Part shown: piece by piece, positions 55,289-63,347 of the stretch
Numbering within the stretch: position 1 is the stretch's first letter
Layout of the letters: each line of letters starts with the position of its first letter
Source: Antedon bifida
Taxonomy: Eukaryota; Echinodermata; Crinoidea; Comatulida; Antedonidae
Direction of reading: 5' to 3'
DNA: 64,000 nucleotides
Assembly: GCA_963402885.1 (NCBI GenBank)
Contig: OY727097.1
Span: 19,034,001 to 19,098,000 of the forward strand
The notes under the pieces: generated by a model
What the model was told of the DNA's origin: nothing
Databases searched by the model: none
The model's input: the letters and a program-made list of their open reading frames with translations, nothing else
Program-made: the position numbers and the translations under genes

Positions 55289-56013
55289 TGTGTGAAATAG
55301 TCACCTGATTTGAACTTACATGGCATTCTGATCAACGTTATCAAGTATTGTTATTATAAATATTAATGGATACTGATTTGTGAAATTAATTAACGAGTAT
55401 TATATAATTATGGGAAAAAGAAACGAAAATAAATAAGAGAAATTAATAAAATTAGTGACTGAAAGATATTAGGCGATGAAGGATTTATAATCGAAGTATA
55501 TAAGACGAGATAGAGAAAGTGTTGTATTAATTAGATCATACTGTAGGGAATGGGGATAGTAATTTAAGAGGGTAATTCGAGATTTATATGATGAAATTAA
55601 TTGAATAATATTGTAAAGTGTAACGATGATGCAAGTATACGTATAGGGGACTTAGGGTAGAGGGTTTTTTGGATAGAAGTAAATATTTATTTATTGTTGT
55701 ATTCATTTATTAGTTTATTGTATTTAACTGGGTTTTGAGTATTGGGAAAGGGTTAAAGGCCATCTCTAGAGATAATTGGGGTAGTAAAAGGAACTTGTAA
55801 GATATTTATTTATTTGGTTATTGTTAACGGGTATTTATTTATTAGATATTATTGAATGGTTTAATGTGAAACTTCATATGAATGCTCGTTTGAGCCTGAG
55901 GTATAAATGTTTAAAAGAAAAGGGAAAAAAAATTAAAATAACGATAGAAGCTCTTGAAGTAATTTGTAATTATTTTTCTGTACGATTAAATTGGCAAGGT
56001 TTCGTGACATTTA

Positions 56014-56030
56014 TGGGGGCTCGTCCGGGA
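56014..56030 (+). other. Primer binding site, tRNA-Pro type
   Basis: TGGGGGCTCGTCCGGGA starts with the TGG that pairs with a tRNA CCA end. It matches the 17-nt tRNA-Pro primer binding site known from murine leukaemia-type retroviruses. It lies 4 nt (ttta) after the 5' LTR end. Reverse transcription of the minus strand would start here. Confidence 0.88.
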
Positions 56031-56133
56031 GTGTGCCAATATTGAAAAAAAAAGTACAGGAAAAAAAAAATCGTAACATTATTTTAGTGTTCTTATTGCA
56101 GATATTGAAAACGATAAGGCTGCAGTGTGCATC
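56031..56133 (+). other. Untranslated leader between primer site and gag
   Basis: These 103 bp are A-rich, with two long A runs. A good splice-acceptor-like tract, gtgttcttattgcag, ends at 56101. There is no ATG inside. An ATG at 56013 overlapping the primer site opens only a 10-codon reading frame that stops at 56045. Packaging signals may lie here but cannot be recognised by eye. Confidence 0.6.
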
Positions 56134-59100
56134 ATGGATCTTGAAAGACTCGTCGAGGCTGGTAAGGCGTTGGGTTATAGTGGCATGGAGTTGCGAGAGT
56201 TTGTAAGTGAGAGAGAGAAAAGTGAGGAATTTGAAAAGAAAGAAAAGCAGAAGGAGGAACGAGAGGCGAGGGCACATCAATTAGAATTGCGCAGAAATGA
56301 CCAACAGATATTAGAAATGCAGTTAATGTTAGAAAAGGTAAAATTAGAGGGAGGGGACACTCCTCAAGTTAAAACTGACCCAAACACCAATAAGGTAAAT
56401 GCTCGAACTCCCAAGTTGCCCGCTTTCAATGAAGGAAAGGATGACCTAGATTCCTATTTGAAAAGATATGAAAGATATGCAGTTAGTCAGAGATGGAGTA
56501 TTGAATACTGGGCTATAAATTTAAGTGCTTTATTAACTGGTAAATCTCTCGAAGTGTATTCTAGACTTTCCACAGAGGATGCAGATAGTTACCGGACATT
56601 GAAAACAGCTCTCCTGAAAAGATTTCAGTTAACGGCAGATGGGTTCCGAAATAAACTTCGATTGGCGAAACCAGAGACAGGAGAAAGTGGTCATCAATTC
56701 GCAGCAAGGATAGAAAATTATCTGACCAGGTGGATTGAATTGGCAGAAGCAACACAAACTTATGATGGGCTTAAAGACCTTCTACTAAGAGAGCAGTTTA
56801 CTGATGGATGTGGTCGAGAGTTAGCGTTATTTCTTCGAGAACGTCAACCAAAAACTATCGGTGAAATGGCTGATATTGCTGAGCAGTACCTAGAAGCACG
56901 AGGAGGTATGTTCGGAAATATAATAGCAGCAAAAAGAGTGCCTACCACCACTCATAGACAGGTAACCCAAGAACCTGTACCCACCAGTAATACTCCCCCA
57001 TTTAGGTCAAATCCTGTTACGTGTTTTCTCTGTCATCGGGTAGGACATTTAGCAAGAAATTGTCGGGCTACAACTGTTTTTAAACCAAATACCGGCCTTA
57101 CATGTTACAGATGTCATGGAAAGGGTCACTTGGCAAAACATTGTAGAAAAGATGTAGATAAGTGTGCTGGCTTACGTAACCCATATACTGGTCTTCCTCA
57201 GGAGGAATCTAAGTCTTTAATTTCACAGCAGGAACAATCCAATGGTACAGTTAACCTTAATCCTTTCCAAACCCCGGAAAATTGTGGAGGTATGATAGTT
57301 AGTTCAAACCCTCATAAATTAAATAGTTGTTGTATGGATAACAAATCTAGTTATGTAACTTTAAAATGTGGTAATCTTCTTCCTATCATGAGTGCAGCGT
57401 GGAAGGGATCTGGTCCAGGAAGTATGCCTGTTTCTCCTGGATTGGTTGGGCAACACAAGGTAACAGTCTTACGGGATAGTGGTTGCAGTGGCGTTGTCGT
57501 AAAACAGTGTTATGTATCCCCAGATCAATTTACTGGTAACGTGAAAACATGTGTGTTAATTGACGGTACTGTGAGAAGGCTGCCGCTCGCTACAATACAA
57601 GTAAATACTCCTTATTTTACAGGTATGACTCAGGCGTTATGTATGGATAATCCAATTTTTGATCTTATATTAGGGAATATTGAAGGTGTTCGGTCTCCGG
57701 ATGATCCCGACAAAACATGGACAGGACGAAACGTCCCAGCATGTGCAGTCACTACTCGGGCACAAGCTATAACACAATCAAAACCATTTAAATCACTCAA
57801 AACTCTAGAAGCAGTCGATCAAGTCATTACCGTTGAGAATTTAAGGAACGCACAAAATACAGATGTAACACTCCGAAAAGCAAAAGAACTGGCAGAAAAT
57901 GAAGGTGTTCGCGTAAGTAAAAGTAACGCAACTTCTCATTTCTTCTATAAAAATAATCTTTTGTATAGGCAATTCAGCTCTCCGTCAGTTGAACATGGAA
58001 ATATATTTACTCAACTCGTTGTCCCAAAGTTTTTGCGACATCAAGTAATGCGACAGGCGCACGAATCATTATTAGGCGGCCATCAAGGTGCCAAGAAAAC
58101 CACCGACAAAGTCTTAACGAACTTCCATTGGCCAGGGATAACCGCCGACATTACCAGATATTGCCGTTCCTGTGATATCTGTCAAAGGACCGTTCAAAAA
58201 GGTAGAGTAGCCAAAGTTCCTTTAGGTAATATGCCTTTAATCGAAGCACCATTTGAACGCATAGCTGTCGATATCGTTGGTCCAATTCATCCTATCTCAA
58301 AAAATAGAAATAGATACATTCTAACTATAATAGATTTTGCTACCAGGTACCCGGAAGCCATCGCTTTACCAAGTATAGAAGCTGAACGTGTGGCGGAAGG
58401 TTTAGTGACAGTCTTTTCTAGAATTGGAATTCCGAAGGAAATGCTGACGGATCAAGGGTCACAATTCACTTCAGAGGTGATGAAACAAGTATGCAAACTA
58501 CTGTCTATTAAGCAAATGATGACTTCACCGTATCACCCGGCCTGCAATGGTCTTGTTGAACGATTTAATGGCACGTTGAAACAGATGCTAAAACGGATGT
58601 GTGCGGAACGACCCAGCGACTGGGATAGGTATATAGATCCTCTGTTATTTGCCATTAGAGAGTCTCCACAAGAGAGTCTTGGGTTTTCACCCTTTGAACT
58701 TCTATATGGACGTAACCTTCGAGGCCCTATGACCATTTTAAGAGAGTTATGGACAGGTGAAGTTCACACGCCAGAAACCAAGACCACTTATCAATATGTT
58801 CTAGACTTAAAGGAACGATTGAACGAAACGTGTGCAGTTGCACAAAAGAATCTACAAAAAGCAAAAGGGAGATACAAGAAGTATTACGACAAGAAAAGTC
58901 GAGCACGAGAATTCCAAGTAGGTGATAAGGTTTTGCTTTTACTCCCAACTGACCGAAACAAACTTCTACTCCAGTGGAAAGGTCCTTTTCCAATCATAGC
59001 TAAAATGGGGTATTTAGATTACCGTATAGATCTGAATGGGAAGTTAAAAACATTTCATGCAAATCTTCTTAAACGATATCATGAACGTCAAGAGGTATCT

Positions 59101-60672
59101 GTAGCCGCGCTAGCTGAGCTCCAATCGGATGTTTCACAGGGTGCGCTGGAAGTAGCATGTACTTCTGTAATCGAAAGTGAGGATATGGTAAGTGATGCTC
59201 CAATTGCTTTACAAATGACAAATGATAACCTTTTGCAGCTTCATCCCTTGCAGGCTAAAGAAACTATTGCCGATGTCCACATCAGTGATGATTGTGATGA
59301 AATGGGTAGAAAAGAGGTAAAACGTCTTATTGCAAATTATAGGGACGTTCTCACAGATTTACCGGGTAAAACCACTCTTGGCAACCATGACATAAAACTT
59401 CGTACAGATGAGCCTATTCGAACCAAACCATATCCATTACCACACGCATTGCGGGATACAGTGAAAGATGAAGTGAGTATGATGTTAAACATGGGGGTAA
59501 TTGAACCATCATGCGCTCCATGTGCTTCTCCAATTGTTTTGGTTAAAAAACCTGACGGATCAAATAGATTCTGTGTTGATTTCAGGAAGGTAAACCAAAG
59601 CACCGTGTTCGATGCAGAACCAATACCTGACCAAGATGAGCTATTTACAAAATTGGCCACTGATAATTATTTCACAAAACTAGATCTTAGTAAAGGTTAT
59701 TGGCAGGTACCGATGGATGAACGTTCCAAACAACTTACATCATTTGTAACGCCAGATGGGTTATTCCAATTTAAAGTTATGCCCTTTGGTTTGGTAAACG
59801 CCCCGGCTACGTTTAGTAGAATAATGAGGAAATTACTTCATGGAATGAAAAATACCATAAATTATATTGATGATATCTTAATACATACATCTTCTTGGGA
59901 AGAACATGTAACAATTCTAAAAGAATTATTTCGTCGTCTACGAGCAGCTAATTTAACAGCAAGACCAAGTAAGTGTTTCATCGGATACGAATCTATTGAA
60001 TTTTTGGGCCATGTTGTTGGGAAGGGTCATCTGAAACCACGACCTGAGAAAATTCAAAGCATCGTTCAAGCAAAACGACCAGAAACCAAAAAGCAACTGC
60101 GATCATTCCTAGGAACAACTAATTATTATCGTCGGTTCATACCACACTATTCTGCTATTGCGTCTCCATTGACGGATCGAACGAAGAATCAAGAACCAAA
60201 TAAGATACGATGGGAGGTAAGTCAAGAAAATGCCTTCAAAACACTTAAGTCAAAACTAACAAGTAAACCTATTCTTTGTCTACCAGATTTAAGTAAACCG
60301 TTTATTCTGCGAACAGACGCCTGTGACGAGGGAATCGGAGCAGTACTCCTTCAAAATTATGAAAATGAAAAATTCCCTGTGGCTTATGCCAGCAAGAAGT
60401 TACTACCCCGGGAAAAAGCGTATTCTATTATGGAGAAGGAATGTTTATCAATAATTTGGAGTGTACGTAAGTTTGAAACATACCTATATGGTCGAGAATT
60501 TACCTTAGAAACTGACCATCAACCCCTTGTTTACATGCAAAAAGCTAAATTATCGAATGGTAGAATAATGCGCTGGGCACTGGCGCTCCAGCCATACAGG
60601 TTCCGAATTGAAGCTATCAAAGGTAGCGATAACGTAGGTGCGGATTATCTAAGCCGCAGTTCATGTAGTTAG
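56134..60672 (+). CDS. gag-pol: Gag-Pol polyprotein of a Gmr1-like retrotransposon (1512 aa)
   Basis: One uninterrupted ORF encodes all structural and enzymatic proteins for replication in virus-like particles and integration. I chose the ATG at 56134 (context atcATGg, A at -3, G at +4); a GTG at 56125 is upstream in frame but not a likely eukaryotic start. Approximate domains: charged, coiled-coil-like N terminus (25-72); Gag capsid from 95, with a SCAN-like part at 171-256 (EQF at 220-222); two CCHC knuckles (297-310, 324-337); aspartic protease (DSG 448-450, ILG 512-514); integrase with H643, H650, C680, C683 and D713, D773, E809 (spacing 35); GPF module (950-952); reverse transcriptase from about 1066 (D1184, YIDD 1244-1247); RNase H (D1395, E1434, D1461, D1504). 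There is no frameshift or internal stop between gag and pol, so the Gag:Pol ratio must be set another way, such as by proteolysis. No env follows. The catalytic residues look intact. Confidence 0.96.
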   Translation: MDLERLVEAGKALGYSGMELREFVSEREKSEEFEKKEKQKEEREARAHQLELRRNDQQILEMQLMLEKVKLEGGDTPQVKTDPNTNKVNARTPKLPAFNEGKDDLDSYLKRYERYAVSQRWSIEYWAINLSALLTGKSLEVYSRLSTEDADSYRTLKTALLKRFQLTADGFRNKLRLAKPETGESGHQFAARIENYLTRWIELAEATQTYDGLKDLLLREQFTDGCGRELALFLRERQPKTIGEMADIAEQYLEARGGMFGNIIAAKRVPTTTHRQVTQEPVPTSNTPPFRSNPVTCFLCHRVGHLARNCRATTVFKPNTGLTCYRCHGKGHLAKHCRKDVDKCAGLRNPYTGLPQEESKSLISQQEQSNGTVNLNPFQTPENCGGMIVSSNPHKLNSCCMDNKSSYVTLKCGNLLPIMSAAWKGSGPGSMPVSPGLVGQHKVTVLRDSGCSGVVVKQCYVSPDQFTGNVKTCVLIDGTVRRLPLATIQVNTPYFTGMTQALCMDNPIFDLILGNIEGVRSPDDPDKTWTGRNVPACAVTTRAQAITQSKPFKSLKTLEAVDQVITVENLRNAQNTDVTLRKAKELAENEGVRVSKSNATSHFFYKNNLLYRQFSSPSVEHGNIFTQLVVPKFLRHQVMRQAHESLLGGHQGAKKTTDKVLTNFHWPGITADITRYCRSCDICQRTVQKGRVAKVPLGNMPLIEAPFERIAVDIVGPIHPISKNRNRYILTIIDFATRYPEAIALPSIEAERVAEGLVTVFSRIGIPKEMLTDQGSQFTSEVMKQVCKLLSIKQMMTSPYHPACNGLVERFNGTLKQMLKRMCAERPSDWDRYIDPLLFAIRESPQESLGFSPFELLYGRNLRGPMTILRELWTGEVHTPETKTTYQYVLDLKERLNETCAVAQKNLQKAKGRYKKYYDKKSRAREFQVGDKVLLLLPTDRNKLLLQWKGPFPIIAKMGYLDYRIDLNGKLKTFHANLLKRYHERQEVSVAALAELQSDVSQGALEVACTSVIESEDMVSDAPIALQMTNDNLLQLHPLQAKETIADVHISDDCDEMGRKEVKRLIANYRDVLTDLPGKTTLGNHDIKLRTDEPIRTKPYPLPHALRDTVKDEVSMMLNMGVIEPSCAPCASPIVLVKKPDGSNRFCVDFRKVNQSTVFDAEPIPDQDELFTKLATDNYFTKLDLSKGYWQVPMDERSKQLTSFVTPDGLFQFKVMPFGLVNAPATFSRIMRKLLHGMKNTINYIDDILIHTSSWEEHVTILKELFRRLRAANLTARPSKCFIGYESIEFLGHVVGKGHLKPRPEKIQSIVQAKRPETKKQLRSFLGTTNYYRRFIPHYSAIASPLTDRTKNQEPNKIRWEVSQENAFKTLKSKLTSKPILCLPDLSKPFILRTDACDEGIGAVLLQNYENEKFPVAYASKKLLPREKAYSIMEKECLSIIWSVRKFETYLYGREFTLETDHQPLVYMQKAKLSNGRIMRWALALQPYRFRIEAIKGSDNVGADYLSRSSCS

Positions 60673-60704
60673 AAAATGTATATCCCCATACATTGTTCTT
60701 GAGT
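60673..60704 (+). other. Short 3' untranslated stretch before the polypurine tract
   Basis: Only 32 bp separate the TAG stop from the polypurine tract. This leaves no room for env or any accessory ORF. Confidence 0.8.
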
Positions 60705-60715
60705 GGGGGGAAAAA
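60705..60715 (+). other. Polypurine tract
   Basis: GGGGGGAAAAA directly abuts the TGTCAC start of the 3' LTR. This is the plus-strand primer position in LTR retroelements. A T at 60704 ends the purine run on the left. Confidence 0.92.
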
Positions 60716-60802
60716 TGTCACAAGTGATTTAATTTTTGTTCCATTGTACCGTATGAGGGGGGTCATTCATGCGTAGCGGCCTCTTATTGGATGATAGGTT
60801 GG

Positions 60803-60810
60803 TATATAAA
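60803..60810 (+). promoter_or_regulatory. TATA box of the 3' LTR
   Basis: TATATAAA is identical in sequence and context to 54737-54744. A transcript started here would run through the rest of the LTR into the downstream satellite B array. Confidence 0.5.
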
Positions 60811-60928
60811 GTGTGTGCGGGAACGGCGCGAGGTTGAAACAAGGAGTTGGGAGTAAGCTGAGTGTTGCATTTCTTGATTGGGTGTGGCAAACTACTAGTG
60901 TTGTATGGCTAAGAAGCTAAGCGGAGAG

Positions 60929-60934
60929 AATAAA
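60929..60934 (+). terminator. Polyadenylation signal AATAAA, 3' LTR copy
   Basis: AATAAA is the likely signal for 3' end formation of the element's transcript, with cleavage expected roughly 10-30 bp downstream. Placement rests on the motif and its distance from the TATA box only. Confidence 0.5.
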
Positions 60935-61170
60935 GAAAACCAAAAGTAAGAGATATTTGATGCACACTTCAGCGATATTGTAGTCCTGTAATTAATAACT
61001 CCTTAACTTGACTAACGTTTCTTTTACGTCTGATAATTGAGTGGTAGCCTATAGGATTGAAGAACGGATTGACTAATTGAATGCATAACCAAAAGACTCG
61101 GGAAACCAGAACACTTGTAAATACAAAACAGTAACGTTATTGGAATTGAATGAAGACGGAGAGGAAACAC

Positions 61171-61354
61171 TTACCTACTAGTGTCAGTAAATTGGAGACT
61201 GTTATAGAAAAGAAGGACGGTTGCAGAAATAATATGTTGAATTCTATTATGTACAACGCTTGTTACCTACTAGTATCAGTAAATTGGAGACTGTTATAGA
61301 AAAGAAGGACGGTTGCAGAAATAATATGTTGAACACTATTATGTACAACGCTTG
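61171..61354 (+). repeat. Tandem 92-bp duplication inside the 3' LTR
   Basis: Copies 61171-61262 and 61263-61354 carry the same three differences as the pair in the 5' LTR. Confidence 0.9.
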
Positions 61355-62075
61355 TGTGTGAAATAGTCACCTGATTTGAACTTACATGGCATTCTGATCA
61401 ACGTTATCAAGTATTGTTATTATAAATATTAATGGATACTGATTTGTGAAATTAATTAACGAGTATTATATAATTATGGGAAAAAGAAACGAAAATAAAT
61501 AAGAGAAATTAATAAAATTAGTGACTGAAAGATATTAGGCGATGAAGGATTTATAATCGAAGTATATAAGACGAGATAGAGAAAGTGTTGTATTAATTAG
61601 ATCATACTGTAGGGAATGGGGATAGTAATTTAAGAGGGTAATTCGAGATTTATATGATGAAATTAATTGAATAATATTGTAAAGTGTAACGATGATGCAA
61701 GTATACGTATAGGGGACTTAGGGTAGAGGGTTTTTTGGATAGAAGTAAATATTTATTTATTGTTGTATTCATTTATTAGTTTATTGTATTTAACTGGGTT
61801 TTGAGTATTGGGAAAGGGTTAAAGGCCATCTCTAGAGATAATTGGGGTAGTAAAAGGAACTTGTAAGATATTTATTTATTTGGTTATTGTTAACGGGTAT
61901 TTATTTATTAGATATTATTGAATGGTTTAATGTGAAACTTCATATGAATGCTCGTTTGAGCCTGAGGTATAAATGTTTAAAAGAAAAGGGAAAAAAAATT
62001 AAAATAACGATAGAAGCTCTTGAAGTAATTTGTAATTATTTTTCTGTACGATTAAATTGGCAAGGTTTCGTGACA

Positions 62076-62080
62076 GACGT
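62076..62080 (+). repeat. Target site duplication, right copy (gacgt)
   Basis: gacgt directly follows the GTGACA end of the 3' LTR and matches 54645-54649. Confidence 0.92.
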
Positions 62081-62411
62081 TTTAGACCATTTTGTGATTT
62101 TCGAAAAAACTTTTTAACATAAAAACATCAAAGTGCTTAAAATCACATTTAAAACCGTTTTAGAGCATTTTGAGCATTTCGATAAAACTTGGTTACACAA
62201 AAACATCAAAGTGCTTAAAATCACATTTGAAACCGTTTTAGACAATTTTGAGCGTTTCGATAAAACTTTTCACACAAAAACATCAAAGTGCTTAGAATAG
62301 CTTCAAATCGCATTTGGAGACGTTTTAGACCATTTTGTGATTTTCGAAAAAACTTTTTAACATAAAAACATCAAAGTGCTTAGAATAGCTTCAAATCGCA
62401 TTTGGAGACGT
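62076..62411. repeat. 336-bp satellite B segment, downstream copy flanking the retrotransposon
   Basis: It reads identically to 54314-54649 and both ends are gacgt. It includes the same unusual order: a truncated U-to-Q transition, then a Q-Q contact and gagcgtttcg. Confidence 0.85.
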
Positions 62412-63347
62412 TTTAGACCATTTTGTGATTTTCGATGAAACTTGGTTACACAAAAACATCAAAGTGCTTCAAATCACATTTAAAACCGTTTTAGAGCATT
62501 TTGAGCATTTCGATAAAACTTTTCACACACAAATATCAAAATGCACAAAATAGCTTAATATCGTATTTGAAAACGTTTTAGACCATTTTGAGCATTTTGA
62601 CAAAACTTTTTCACACAAAACATCAAAGTTTACAGAATAGCTTCAAATCGCATTTGGAGACGTTTTAGACCATTTTGTGCATTTCGAAAAAACTTTTTAA
62701 CATAAAACATCAAAGTGCTTAGAATAGCTTCAAATCGCATTTGGACACGTTTTAGACCATTTTGTGCATTTCGATGAAACTTGGTTACACAAAAACATCA
62801 AAGTGCTTAAAATCACATTTGAAACCGTTTTAGAGCATTTTGAGCATTTCTATAAAACTTTTCACACACAAACATCAAAGTGCACAAAATAGCTTAATAT
62901 CGTATTTGAAAACGTTTTAGACCATTTTGAGCATTTCGACAAAACTTTTTCACACAAAACATCAAAGTGTACAGAATAGCTTCAAATCGCATTTGGAGAC
63001 GTTTTAGACCATTTTGTGCATTTCGATGGAACTTGGTTACACAAAACCATCAAAGTGCTTAAAATCACATTTAAAACCGTTTTAGAGCATTTTGAGCATT
63101 TCGATAAAACTTGTTAACATAAAAACATCAAAGTGCTTAGAATAGCTTCAAATCGCATTTGGAGACGTTTTAGACCATTTTGTGATTTTCGAAAAAACTT
63201 TTTAACATAAAAACATCAAAGTGCTTAGAATAGCTTCAAATCGCATTTGGAGACGTTTTAGACCATTTTGTGATTTTCGATGAAACTTGGTTACACAAAA
63301 ACATCAAAGTGCTTAAAATCACATTTAAAACCGTTTTAGAGCATTTT

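Larger units (their letters stand above)
54650..56009 (+). repeat. 5' LTR (1360 bp)
   Basis: It begins TGTCAC and ends GTGACA, a perfect 6-bp terminal inverted repeat with the canonical TG...CA ends. It is offset by exactly 6066 bp from the 3' LTR, and I found no mismatch between the two. A TATA box lies only 88 bp from the left end and an AATAAA 126 bp after it. This suggests a very short U3 (about 115 bp), a short R and a U5 of more than 1 kb. The right part is AT-rich with several ATTTATTTATT runs (about 55687 and 55803-55842). The ORF starting at 55821 lies mostly in LTR sequence, recurs in the 3' LTR and looks non-coding. Confidence 0.95.
54650..62075 (+). mobile_element. Complete Gmr1-like Ty3/gypsy LTR retrotransposon
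   Basis: This 7426-bp element is bounded by a gacgt duplication. Its parts in order are the 5' LTR (54650-56009), primer binding site (56014-56030), leader, gag-pol ORF (56134-60672), polypurine tract (60705-60715) and 3' LTR (60716-62075). Pol domains run protease, integrase, reverse transcriptase, RNase H. Integrase before RT is the order known from Gmr1-like Ty3/gypsy elements and differs from ordinary gypsy elements. There is no env-like ORF, and no chromodomain was recognised after the integrase. LTRs of equal length with no difference seen by eye, an uninterrupted ORF and a perfect target duplication point to a very recent insertion. Confidence 0.95.
60716..62075 (+). repeat. 3' LTR (1360 bp)
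   Basis: It has the same length and ends as the 5' LTR, and I saw no substitution or indel on reading through both. The TATA box (60803-60810), AATAAA (60929-60934) and internal 92-bp duplication (61171-61354) recur at the constant offset of 6066. It is followed by gacgt at 62076-62080. An ORF starting at 61887 runs from the LTR into satellite B and is not a gene. Confidence 0.95.

Noticed and set aside
55821-56045. ORF at the 5' LTR end and its twin at 61887-62117
   Set aside because: Both arise from LTR sequence. One ends in the primer site and leader, the other in satellite B, so the C termini are accidental.
56011-59660. Minus-strand and alternate-frame ORFs over gag-pol
   Set aside because: They are shadows of the gag-pol frame, which has all the domain motifs; none shows a recognisable domain.
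60673-60715. Envelope gene or accessory ORF
   Set aside because: Only 32 bp lie between the gag-pol stop and the polypurine tract.
54650-62075. Retrotransposon as a Ty1/copia element because IN precedes RT
   Set aside because: The YIDD RT, GPF module, DD35E spacing and RNase H motifs are Ty3/gypsy-like, and a SCAN-like Gag fits the Gmr1-like group better.
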